Source of the DNA: Occallatibacter savannae
GTDB lineage: Bacteria > Acidobacteriota > Terriglobia > Terriglobales > Acidobacteriaceae
Length of the DNA stretch: 64,000 nt
Direction: 5' to 3'
Assembly (NCBI RefSeq): GCF_003131205.1
Contig: NZ_QFFY01000002.1
Location: 581,016-645,015, forward strand
The notes under the pieces were generated by a model. It was not told the origin of the DNA. It was given only the letters and a program-made list of their open reading frames with translations, and did no database searches. The position numbers were made by a program, and so were the translations under genes. How positions within the stretch are numbered: the first letter of the stretch is position 1; each line of letters opens with the position of its first letter. Shown here piece by piece: positions 36,320 to 45,123 of the stretch.

Positions 36320-39300
36320 TCATTCGGCGGAATTCGCCATAGCTACGTTCCGCGCAATCTTACCGTTCCGAAATTCTTCTCCCGTCTGCAGCATCGCACG
36401 CTGCAACGCAGGCCAATCATCGGTATTGCTGGCAAAGATATTCATGATCATGTTGCGAGTAAGTTCCGGAGCGAGAAGGTTCAGCTCAACAGGAGGGAAT
36501 CCCATTTCATCCGCCAACCTTGCCCAGTAGAGATTATTCGAGTCCCATGATTCAGCGAAGATCCTCCCCGCATTTCCTTCATAGTTCGTCATGCTCTTCG
36601 AGTTGAGTAGAGACGAGGAGTTCGTCACGGTGAACGATGGATGCGGAACGCCAAAATCTGCGGAGAGGCGTTCCCAGCCCGTGTTGGAGGGGTCTTTCGA
36701 GCAGATCGCGCTCAGTTCACGGGATGCGGGTCCCGGCTGGTCAGCAAGCTGCGGGTATTTGCCGCGGAATTCGAACGCCAAAAAGAGGAGATCAGCCGGC
36801 GGCATGGCCGTGACGATCTCTTTCAGTTCTCTCTTGGACTGCAAACTAGCGGAGATCTGCTCCAGGCGAACTGGCGTAATGCGCTCCGACAGGATTGCGA
36901 GAACTTTCGTCCGCGTCTCTGGATCGGTTACCGACGCTTTCAGCAGTTCCTCGCCCGTCTTTTGGTAAAGGGTTGCGACGTGCAGTTCGTTTGGAGTCAC
37001 GTTCCACCAGCGTGGAAGTGTCGAGCCCACCATGAGATTCGGAACCACTTCGCGCCAGATCAATGCCTGAACATTCCTCGGCACGATGAAATCCTCTTCG
37101 GTCATTGCAAGCGCATACGGCAGATCGGCTAGCGATCCCAGCAGATAGGCACCTCCACCTGCGGTCACTCCTACTCCAACCAGGCGAGGCACATCCCAGA
37201 TCTCAGTCACCCCTTGAACAGAAACCGAAGAGAAATCATGCGAACGGACGAACAGGGGATTGTTATGCAGAACCTCGGCCCCAGGTGGCTCATAGTATGC
37301 ATAGTTCAGACCCACGAGAGTGTCGCGCAAGAAGGGCGTGAGCTGGCCGCGCGCCGCCTCAAGCTGCGACGGCGTAGCCGGAGACTTCAGAACCCTGGTC
37401 AGATCCGTTTTGACCTGCAACTCTGCGTGTCGGCTGCTGTAGATGATCGGCGCCCAGGAACTGCGTTCGTTGCCGGTGAAGATTGGCCGCGGCATCTCGA
37501 ATTCGCGGAGAGATTCGGCCATGGCAAGCAGCGACCCGCCTGCAGCTCCACCGCTGCCAGCCTGGCCCAACCCATCGTAAAGGCCGAACAGAGCGTCAAG
37601 TGACGCGAGGCGCTGATCCTCGAGTACGGCACGAATCCTATTCGCAATCTCCTGGTGTACGCGCTGGCTGTCTCGATCGGCATGGACGGGCCCGGCGAGC
37701 AACTCCACAATTTGATCCTGGGAGAGGTTTGCTTCGCCTGTGGCTGCCTTCAGCGTTGCCTGCAGAGCGATTCGCGATGCCTCAAACAGATGTGCAGAAG
37801 AATTGGTTCCGATGAAGGGCTGGACAACGTTTAGCCACGAGGAATTCAGCTGATCTTCGGAAATCTGATGCTGGCGCGCCAGGATTTGCCATATGCCGAC
37901 ATCTGCCTGAAACGCTCCAAGCGCATTCGCACGCAGAGTCGAGTTTGAAATTCCATCAATTTTGTCGGCAGCCAAAACGAACTTTGCGATTGCCTCGTCA
38001 TCGAGAGCGGGGAATTCAGCAAAGGTTGGAAACCAGTGACGGAACTGCGAGAAGCGATGCGCCAGGAGCTTCTCTGTGTCTGCGGACATCTGATGTTGGG
38101 GCGACCTTGACGCATCGATAGCACTGAGCAGGAGAAAAACCTGGATGGGCCCGTTTTCCGCGCGATAGTTGGACGAGCCGATCAATGTCTCCAACAGCTT
38201 TCCCGAGGTATTCCATTCGTGCCCGCGGCCCAGCCACGGCCGTATCTCACGAGACTTAGCCATCTGGGTGAAGATCGCGTCCCACGTAGCTACGTCTCCC
38301 GGAATCGCGACATCGCCGTCGGGGTGCCACTTGAGCGAGGAGAGGAGAATGAGAAGGTCGCCATTCCTCGGATAGACTCCTCGGGACGCGTCCGTGCGAA
38401 TGGCCGTCGATCTGTACACGCTGTAGAAGCGCTTGAGGCGATTTCCTTCTGTGAAGTGAGCCTGCTGCGATTGGTTGATCCGGCTGAGTGCGTCGAAATA
38501 CGCCGCGAGCCATCCACTATCTTTCGAGAACAGGCTGGCTACGAATGATCCGGGTGATCGTGGGCTCTCACCGACGAGTTCCTGCCAAGCCTTTTCGGCG
38601 TCTCCCGGCACAGCCACCTTGCCGTCCTTGATGCAGATTTGGCCACCGTATAGGTCCACGACGGCAGCGGACTGAGATAGCCTCTTCAAGCCCGGCGAAC
38701 GCGCCAGAGCTTCTTGGGTATCGCTATCGTACTTGGCCATCGCCGAGTAGAGGCGATCCAGGTCCTGGTCATGCAGGAGTACGTCCAGCAGATTGTCACT
38801 TGCGTTGCGCCGCGACTTGGATGCCGCGACCCACTCGCCGTTTGACAGAATGACTGGAACGCGCGTGCCGGCAAACTGATGTTCGAAGGGAGCATCCTTT
38901 TGCAGCGCCTGCTCCAGTGCGGAGAGAGGAAAACCGGAATCGGTGGTTAGAAATGCGCGCTCGGCGTTTGCCGTCATCAGCGCCGTATTGCGCTGCCCGC
39001 ATGCATTCTCGAGCCGGTAACCGAGCGTGTTCAGCAACCGGCCAGCATCCTTGCAGCCACCGATTCGGATTACGCCCTGACCGTCAGTTAGCCCCTGAAG
39101 CTCTCGTGCAAAGTGGACGTACCGATCGAGCAGGACAAGGTATTCCTTCTGGTTTGCGCCGCTGAAGCCATATAGAGATACGTTGCGAGCGAGTAAAGGG
39201 AGCACCTGCTCGGGATTCACTTCCTGGCTGATCCCGGCCATGCGCAAGAAGGACCTGATCGGGCCGGGAATAACGATGGATTGATCTGGATTTGTAGAGA

Positions 39301-39400
39301 TGGCTGCTTGGGCTTCGCACATCGAAGAGAAGACGGAAGCGCAGCAAACCGTCGCGCAGAGAAGCGTGTTACGAATAATCTGGTGCCGAGAGAACCTCAT
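36320..39400 (-). CDS. Large exported protein of unknown function (1026 residues)
   Basis: I prefer the ATG at 39400 because AGAGG lies 7 bases upstream; an ATG at 39430 would add ten residues. The N-terminus is a signal peptide (NTLLCATVCCASVFSSM). The body is helical, without membrane segments, and holds no motif I can name; three cysteines occur in widely spaced positions (IGGCKDAG, ENACGQ, QICIKDG). The composition is normal for the genome, and the length makes a real gene certain. It might be a large scaffold or enzyme of an acidobacteria-specific family. It is upstream of the VWFA gene and divergent from the TPR gene at 39953. Confidence 0.85.
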   Translation of the reverse strand: MRFSRHQIIRNTLLCATVCCASVFSSMCEAQAAISTNPDQSIVIPGPIRSFLRMAGISQEVNPEQVLPLLARNVSLYGFSGANQKEYLVLLDRYVHFARELQGLTDGQGVIRIGGCKDAGRLLNTLGYRLENACGQRNTALMTANAERAFLTTDSGFPLSALEQALQKDAPFEHQFAGTRVPVILSNGEWVAASKSRRNASDNLLDVLLHDQDLDRLYSAMAKYDSDTQEALARSPGLKRLSQSAAVVDLYGGQICIKDGKVAVPGDAEKAWQELVGESPRSPGSFVASLFSKDSGWLAAYFDALSRINQSQQAHFTEGNRLKRFYSVYRSTAIRTDASRGVYPRNGDLLILLSSLKWHPDGDVAIPGDVATWDAIFTQMAKSREIRPWLGRGHEWNTSGKLLETLIGSSNYRAENGPIQVFLLLSAIDASRSPQHQMSADTEKLLAHRFSQFRHWFPTFAEFPALDDEAIAKFVLAADKIDGISNSTLRANALGAFQADVGIWQILARQHQISEDQLNSSWLNVVQPFIGTNSSAHLFEASRIALQATLKAATGEANLSQDQIVELLAGPVHADRDSQRVHQEIANRIRAVLEDQRLASLDALFGLYDGLGQAGSGGAAGGSLLAMAESLREFEMPRPIFTGNERSSWAPIIYSSRHAELQVKTDLTRVLKSPATPSQLEAARGQLTPFLRDTLVGLNYAYYEPPGAEVLHNNPLFVRSHDFSSVSVQGVTEIWDVPRLVGVGVTAGGGAYLLGSLADLPYALAMTEEDFIVPRNVQALIWREVVPNLMVGSTLPRWWNVTPNELHVATLYQKTGEELLKASVTDPETRTKVLAILSERITPVRLEQISASLQSKRELKEIVTAMPPADLLFLAFEFRGKYPQLADQPGPASRELSAICSKDPSNTGWERLSADFGVPHPSFTVTNSSSLLNSKSMTNYEGNAGRIFAESWDSNNLYWARLADEMGFPPVELNLLAPELTRNMIMNIFASNTDDWPALQRAMLQTGEEFRNGKIARNVAMANSAE

Positions 39401-39952
39401 CCGGATACCTCTTGGGACCGAACGGAACATCTCTGCGGATAGTCTCGACTCCTCTACGAGGCAAACGTTTTCAATCCAGGAGCTTGTCTAATGTGGAGTG
39501 CTCCCGATCTACTTTCGCTTTGCACGGGTGAGGGTAGAGATGGATGGCCTCCGACTGAGATGCGCCGCAACGTGTTTCCTGATTAAGAGTGTTGACTTTC
39601 ACTGCGCCTCCGAGAGCGGGGCAGGAGGCGCTCGTAGGTCCACCATCATCGCAAAACAATCTGTCTCCGGCAAGCTGTTATCAAAACTCGATCTAGATGG
39701 GGTCGAATTTTTACGGACTTGCGAGGAGCGCTTTCCTACAAGCACAATTTGTTGTCAGGCACTTAGCATTGTCCCGGGGGAGCGCTGCGCGGCGGAATGG
39801 GTACACTACGTTGGTTGACGTTTCGTTCTTGCTCCGGCGGTTCGGGCTCGTCGAGTAGAGGTCAGGACTCCTTGAATATGACGGAGCACTCGGGCTATTC
39901 AAGCAGCGGTGGTTTCTCCGGCAACCGCGTTGTGTGTACGGGAATGTGAAGG
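39401..39952. other. Divergent intergenic region of about 550 bases
   Basis: Separates the minus-strand 1026-residue gene from the plus-strand TPR gene. Short frames here have poor composition and I call none of them. It holds an AAACGTTTTC operator-like box near 39463-39472 and presumably two promoters. A GTTGACG sequence near 39815 may be a -35 element, without a good -10. Confidence 0.45.
39461..39474. promoter_or_regulatory. LacI-family-like operator box
   Basis: Reading the minus strand the box is TTGAAAACGTTTGC, a near palindrome centred on CG like LacI/CcpA-type operators. It resembles each half of the inverted repeat in front of the TonB-dependent receptor (TGAAACCGTTTAC). It lies about 60 bases upstream of the ATG at 39400. 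Confidence 0.4.
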
Positions 39953-41542
39953 ATGAAAGTAAATCTTCGAACCCTCTTTGTTCTCTTCAGCTTGCTGCTG
40001 ATGGCGCGGCTAGGCTTTTCGCAGATTCAGCGCGGTGCCAACGGCTCGATCACCGGGTCGGTACGCGATAGTTCCGGAGCGGTCGTCGATGCCACTGTGC
40101 GTCTTCAACACGTGGGAGATGGGGAGGCCGAGGAGCGGAAGACCGATGCATCCGGGGCCTTCGGCTTTTCGAGCCTTAAAGCTGGCGCCTATCTCCTCAG
40201 CGCTTCGAAAGGCGAGCGGCACAGTTCTGAGGTAACGGTTAGCCTCACGAGGAAAGGGTCTGTCCAGCGAGTGGAATTGACACTTACTTCGGCTTCTGGC
40301 GAAGCGTCGCAGATGGAGTTCTCAGACAGGCCAAACTTTACGGTCGCCGCCGTGACGGACTGGACTGCTGCCGGAGGTCACGGGTCCGATACAAACCTGC
40401 GCATGAGCGAAGCGTTGAACCGTGAAACCTCTCGCTTGAAGTCGAATTCCGATTCGACTACACCCGGGGCCTCCGAGCAAGACCTTCGCGCAGCCTTGGA
40501 GAAATCGCCTCAAAGTGTCGAGGCGAACCACAACCTAGGGCGTTTTTATCTTCGGGCAGAACGGTATTCCGATGCAATCATGCCCCTGCAAACGGCTTTT
40601 TCTCTCAACCCGAAGGACGCGCAGGCTGAATATGAGCTGGCCTTAGCCCTCGCTCGCATCGGCAAGCTCTCTGAAGCTCAAGATCATCTTGGTCATCTGC
40701 TTTCAAGTGGGAACAAGCCGGAATGGCACAGACTGTCGGGCGAAATCGCCGAGAAATCCGGTGACCCTCTCACCGCGGTTCGCGAATTCGAACGAGCGGC
40801 CAAAGAAGATCCCAGCGAGGAGAATACCTTTGCCTGGGGTTCCGAATTGCTGGCGCACCGAGCGATATGGCAGGCGAAAGATGTTTTTGACGCGGGCGCA
40901 AAGGCCTACCCCCAATCTGCGCGCATGCTTACGGCCCTTGGTGCAGCTCTGTTTGCTGGAGCGCTCTATGACGATGCTGCCCGGCGACTGTGCCAGGCAT
41001 CGGACCTGAACCCGGGAGACGCCGAACCATATTTGTTCATGGGCAAAGTTGAGACCGCGGCCCCCGACTCGCTGCCGTGTATCGAAAGCAAGCTGCAGCG
41101 ATTCGTCCAGATGCAGCCATCAAACTCCACTGCGAATCTTTACTATGCGATGTCGTACTGGAAGGAGCACGGGAAGCGGATCGACCCTGCAACCCTGGGC
41201 GTGGTTGAAAGTCACCTGCAGCGAGCATTGAAGGCCGATCCCAAGTGCAGCGATGCCTTTCTGCAATTGGGAATCATCGAGGCGTCACGCGGTGACTTCA
41301 AAACAGCAGTGGACTACTATCGACGGGCGATCGAAACAGATGCGCAGTCAACAGAAGCACACTACCGACTGGGGGTCGCGTACGATCGGCTCGGAGAGAA
41401 GGCGAAGGCCGGTGATGAGTTCCGGCTTCATGAAGAGCTCAAAAAGAAACAGGCCGCCACGGTTAACGAGCAGCGGAAGGAAGTGAAGCAGTTTCTGGTG
41501 CAGGTCGGCGGAGGCTCACAGGAGCGGTCGGCGCGGCCCTGA
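39953..41542 (+). CDS. Exported TPR protein with an N-terminal carboxypeptidase-regulatory-like domain
   Basis: A 529-residue protein: signal peptide (MKVNLRTLFVLFSLLLMARLGFS), then a beta-sandwich domain at about residues 25-105 (GSITGSVRDSSGAVVDATVRL ... GAFGFSSLKAGAYLLSA), then TPRs to the end. The same beta-sandwich domain opens the TonB-dependent receptor of this window. The TPR part is paralogous to the protein at 55914: EENTFAWGSELLAHR compares with EDNLFAWGSEMLLHR, and both end in a basic helix after the last repeat. This suggests it works with the receptor in the envelope. It is convergent with the first CRTAC1 gene, 4 bases apart. Confidence 0.87.
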   Translation: MKVNLRTLFVLFSLLLMARLGFSQIQRGANGSITGSVRDSSGAVVDATVRLQHVGDGEAEERKTDASGAFGFSSLKAGAYLLSASKGERHSSEVTVSLTRKGSVQRVELTLTSASGEASQMEFSDRPNFTVAAVTDWTAAGGHGSDTNLRMSEALNRETSRLKSNSDSTTPGASEQDLRAALEKSPQSVEANHNLGRFYLRAERYSDAIMPLQTAFSLNPKDAQAEYELALALARIGKLSEAQDHLGHLLSSGNKPEWHRLSGEIAEKSGDPLTAVREFERAAKEDPSEENTFAWGSELLAHRAIWQAKDVFDAGAKAYPQSARMLTALGAALFAGALYDDAARRLCQASDLNPGDAEPYLFMGKVETAAPDSLPCIESKLQRFVQMQPSNSTANLYYAMSYWKEHGKRIDPATLGVVESHLQRALKADPKCSDAFLQLGIIEASRGDFKTAVDYYRRAIETDAQSTEAHYRLGVAYDRLGEKAKAGDEFRLHEELKKKQAATVNEQRKEVKQFLVQVGGGSQERSARP

Positions 41543-41546
41543 TCGG

Positions 41547-43325
41547 TCATGACGCAGGTGGCCGGGCAGAAATGATGCCGTCACCTTCTCGGATCGTAAG
41601 AATCTGGTTGACCTTTACCTTCTCGAAGCGCTCGATTTTCTGCGTTGTAGGCCACTTCACTTCAATGACATCGATCGTCTTGGCTGAGCCAAGGCCGAAG
41701 TGCAGCCTGAGGTCATTCTGCGACATGACGCTGGCGCCACTCTGGACCTCTGCCATTTGAGCATGTTTACCGACGATGACTCGAGCCCGGGCGCCGATTG
41801 CCGTTCGATTGCACTTGGTGCCGACGAGCTTCAGCTTGATCCAGTTCTGTTTGTTGCCGCCGATGTTGTGAAGCAGCGATGGAAGCTCGTTCATGTTCAG
41901 GATCAAAATGTCCATGCCGCCATCATTGTCGTAGTCTCCGAAAGCCGCGCCACGACTTGAGTAGCGAGCGGTGATTCCCGGCCCCATGCTCGCGGAAACA
42001 TCTTTGAAACTCCCGTTTCCGAGGTTCTTATATACAAGCCTGGGATTCTTGAACGTCTCGCCGAAGTTGTACTTGTCGATCTCGGGGTAGACGTGCCCGT
42101 TGATCTGTACGATGTCAGACCATCCGTCATTGTCGTAGTCGATGAAGCCGCAACCCCAGGCGACGTAGGTGTTGTTGATCCCTAAACCGGAATTGAAAGA
42201 AAGATCGGTGAACGTACCATCGCCGTTGTTGTGGTAGAGGTCGCTGGTGTCGTCGGCGAAGTTGGTCTTGAAGATGTCGAACCAACCGTCGCAGTCGTAA
42301 TCCGCGACGCCCAAGCCCATACCGGCTTGTTCGTGGCCGTCCGCGTTGTAGGCGCACCCGGAGATGACGGCGACATCTGTGAATGTGCCGTCGTGGTTGT
42401 TTTGGTAAAGAATGCTGGGCATTGAGTCGACAGCGACGTAGATGTCAGGCCATCCATCGTTATCGAAGTCGCAGCAGACCGAAGTGATCGAGTAGCGAGG
42501 GCCGGGTTTGAGAATCCCCGCTTTCTCCGAGACATCCGTGAATGTTCCGTCTCCGTTGTTGTGGTAGAGGATGTTGGTGTCGCCGGGCAGGCCGCGAGGA
42601 CCGCACATTGTCGGAACACCTTTCCACTGGCAAAAGCTCGCATTGTCGATGGAGGGCGGGTTGTCGGGATCGAGACGGACGAAATTACATACGAACAGGT
42701 CGAGATGGCCGTCGCGGTCGTAATCTACAAAGCTGCAGCCGGTGCCCCATCGGCCCTTCTCCTGTGCAAGGCCCGCCTTCTTTGTGACATCGGTGAAGGT
42801 TCCATTCCCGTTATTGTGAAAAAGAATGTTATGTCCCCAGAAGGTGCAAAAGATGTCGTCCCACCCGTCGTTATCGTAGTCGCCGACGCAAACACCGGTC
42901 TGCCAGCCGCTTCGGCCGATTCCTGATTTTTCCGTAACGTCTGTGAATGTGCCGTCTCGGTTGTTCTTGAACAGGTGTGTCGTGGGAGCCGAGCCTGCAG
43001 GCCATTTCGCGTCAAGCCGGCTTCCGTTGGTGAGGTAGATATCGAGCCAACCATCGTTGTCGTAATCGAAGAAGGCGATTCCGCTACCTTTGGTCTCGAT
43101 AATGATGCGCTTATGTTCGGTCCCGCCCCAGACGTTCGCTACGTTTAGACCTGCACGCTCGGCGACATCGATGAACTGCACTGGCGAAGCCGGAGTGGAC
43201 GCCACAGCGGCTTTCAACTGCTGAGAAGCGCGCGATCTCCACAGCGGCGTTGTGAGACGGTCAAGTAGAGCGTTGCCGAGAAGGAAGCCAGTGGATCCGA
43301 GAAAGCGGCGGCGTGGGATGATCAT
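41547..43325 (-). CDS. CRTAC1-type protein (FG-GAP/VCBS repeats plus ASPIC/UnbV), TAT-exported
   Basis: A 592-residue protein with a twin-arginine N-terminus (PRRRFLGSTGFLLG). About seven VCBS/FG-GAP blades at residues 65-470 show calcium-loop sequences such as DYDNDGWLDIYLTNG, DYDNDGWDDIFCT and DYDRDGHLDLFVCN, each followed by NNGDGTFTDV. An ASPIC/UnbV domain follows at about 500-575 (SQNDLRLHFGLGSAKTIDVIEVKWP). The family forms integrin-like propellers that bind Ca2+ and protein or glycan ligands outside the cell. It is the last gene of a minus-strand group of four. Confidence 0.93.
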   Translation of the reverse strand: MIIPRRRFLGSTGFLLGNALLDRLTTPLWRSRASQQLKAAVASTPASPVQFIDVAERAGLNVANVWGGTEHKRIIIETKGSGIAFFDYDNDGWLDIYLTNGSRLDAKWPAGSAPTTHLFKNNRDGTFTDVTEKSGIGRSGWQTGVCVGDYDNDGWDDIFCTFWGHNILFHNNGNGTFTDVTKKAGLAQEKGRWGTGCSFVDYDRDGHLDLFVCNFVRLDPDNPPSIDNASFCQWKGVPTMCGPRGLPGDTNILYHNNGDGTFTDVSEKAGILKPGPRYSITSVCCDFDNDGWPDIYVAVDSMPSILYQNNHDGTFTDVAVISGCAYNADGHEQAGMGLGVADYDCDGWFDIFKTNFADDTSDLYHNNGDGTFTDLSFNSGLGINNTYVAWGCGFIDYDNDGWSDIVQINGHVYPEIDKYNFGETFKNPRLVYKNLGNGSFKDVSASMGPGITARYSSRGAAFGDYDNDGGMDILILNMNELPSLLHNIGGNKQNWIKLKLVGTKCNRTAIGARARVIVGKHAQMAEVQSGASVMSQNDLRLHFGLGSAKTIDVIEVKWPTTQKIERFEKVKVNQILTIREGDGIISARPPAS

Positions 43326-43371
43326 GCGATTCCGAGATTATAGAAAGTCAGCAGATAAGAAGGAAACTTGA

Positions 43372-45123
43372 TCACCGCGGCTTCACCTTTGGAAATGAAT
43401 GGGGAACGATGCCCACACCCTCCTTCACGGCCACGATGCTGTCGATGGGAACGTTGGTAAGCTTGTCCACTTGCCCGCTGGGCCACGTGATCTGGAGTGA
43501 GTCGATCCTGGATCGTTTGCCCAATCCAAAGTGAATCCGCGGATCGCTTGCCGACATGTAGCTTGTTCCGCCTTTCGCCTGGTCCACCTGGGTAACACCG
43601 CCAGTAGCTAGTTTGAGTACTGAGCCAGTTCCATCGCGATTCGACTTCGTCCCAATCAGAAGTATCTCAGCCCAGTGATTCGGGGTTCCTTCATTCTTCA
43701 GAAGTAGCGGTTCCTCACCTCGGCAGTTAACCGCGATGCCGACCTGACCGTCGTTCAAAAAGTCTGCCGTTGCAAGGCCGCGTCCCACCATTGGACGGTT
43801 GAAATCCGGACCGAGCGAGTCTGAAACCTTCTCGAACTTCCCGCGCCCGAGATTGCGAAACATCAGCAGCGGCTCCTTGTAGGTAACCAGGCTGTGGTAG
43901 AGCTGCACGTTGTCAAGCATGGCTCCGTTCGCCTGGAGGATGTCGGGCCAGCCGTCGTTGTCGTAATCCATGAACTTCGCAGCGACCCCGCTCAGGAGGA
44001 TGGCTTTGTTTCCGATGCCTGAGCTGTAGGTTGCGTCGGAAAACGTACCGTCACCATTGTTGTGATAGAGGCGGTTCAGCTCGAAATCAAGATGGGTGAT
44101 GTAAATGTCGAGGTTCCCGTCCCCGTCAACGTCAGCCGCGTCGATGCCCATTCCTGCTTCGTAGCGGCCGTCTTCGCTCGCGGCGAGGCCTGAGATCAGC
44201 GAAACGTCATTGAACGTGCCGTCGTGGTTGTTCTCGAAAAGGAAGTTGGGCCAGGTGTCGTTGGCCACCGCGATATCGGGCCAGCCATCGTTGTTCAAGT
44301 CCGCGAGCACCATGCTCATTCCTTTGGACTCCGGTTTGGCTACACCCGATTTCTCGCTTACGTCTGTGAAGGTGCCGTCGTGATTGTTGTGGTAGAGGGT
44401 GGTCTTCTGGCCGCGATAGTTGTTTGGATTGCAGTAGGACCTGTAGCCCGGCTTGTGTTCTCCGCACCAGAGGTTATTTTTCGGCGACCAATCGATATAG
44501 TTCGTGACCACGAGGTCGAGCCAGCCATCCTTGTCATAATCAAACCACCCGGCGCTCGTAGACCAGTTCTCTTTGTCAGCGACACCTGCTCCCGCGGTCA
44601 CGTCAGTGAAAGTTCCGTCACCGTTGTTGTGGTAAAGAATCGCGCTACCGTACCCCGTCACATAGATGTCGGGATACCCATCATTGTCGAAGTCACCGAT
44701 CGCTACGCCCTGGCCATAGTGCCCTTCGCCTCCGACGTGGGCTTTCTCCGTCACATCTGTAAACGTGCCGTCTCCGTTGTTGCGGTAAAGGGCGGAGCGC
44801 AGCGGGTGAGCGGGCTTGTAGGCGTCCGTAGCTCCGGATTGAACAAGATAGATATCCAACAATCCGTCCTGATCGTAATCGAGGAATGCAACTCCAGTGC
44901 CCATCGTCTCGAGGTAATACTTCTCCTCGGTTTCCGTCGAGTCCTGAACAAAATGAATTCCGGCGGAGTTGTGTATGTCGACGAACCTGACCGACGGGGC
45001 AGGGGCTGTTCCGTGAATAACAGGCTTGCTCGTTCTTTGGGTGAAAGCGGATGTGCCGTGTGCAGATAATTCAACTGCAATCGCAACCGCGACAGCCGTT
45101 GCGCGAAGGAATCGAACGTTCAT
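43372..45123 (-). CDS. CRTAC1-type protein (FG-GAP/VCBS repeats plus ASPIC/UnbV), Sec-exported
   Basis: A 583-residue paralogue of the neighbouring protein, but with a Sec-type signal (MNVRFLRATAVAVAIAVELSAHGTSA). Propeller blades with DYDQDGLLDIYLVQSG, DFDNDGYPDIYVTGYG and DVDGDGNLDIYITH lead to an ASPIC/UnbV domain near residues 485-565 (SASDPRIHFGLGKRSRIDSLQITWPSG). The start codon overlaps the stop of the TPR gene at 45120 (ATGA), so the two are translated together, pointing to a physical partnership between a TPR scaffold and this propeller. Confidence 0.93.
   Translation of the reverse strand: MNVRFLRATAVAVAIAVELSAHGTSAFTQRTSKPVIHGTAPAPSVRFVDIHNSAGIHFVQDSTETEEKYYLETMGTGVAFLDYDQDGLLDIYLVQSGATDAYKPAHPLRSALYRNNGDGTFTDVTEKAHVGGEGHYGQGVAIGDFDNDGYPDIYVTGYGSAILYHNNGDGTFTDVTAGAGVADKENWSTSAGWFDYDKDGWLDLVVTNYIDWSPKNNLWCGEHKPGYRSYCNPNNYRGQKTTLYHNNHDGTFTDVSEKSGVAKPESKGMSMVLADLNNDGWPDIAVANDTWPNFLFENNHDGTFNDVSLISGLAASEDGRYEAGMGIDAADVDGDGNLDIYITHLDFELNRLYHNNGDGTFSDATYSSGIGNKAILLSGVAAKFMDYDNDGWPDILQANGAMLDNVQLYHSLVTYKEPLLMFRNLGRGKFEKVSDSLGPDFNRPMVGRGLATADFLNDGQVGIAVNCRGEEPLLLKNEGTPNHWAEILLIGTKSNRDGTGSVLKLATGGVTQVDQAKGGTSYMSASDPRIHFGLGKRSRIDSLQITWPSGQVDKLTNVPIDSIVAVKEGVGIVPHSFPKVKPR

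Noticed and set aside
39498..39818. A 106-residue plus-strand frame in the large divergent intergenic region
   Set aside because: Composition is atypical, with no ribosome binding site and no motif; it lies in a region expected to hold two promoters.
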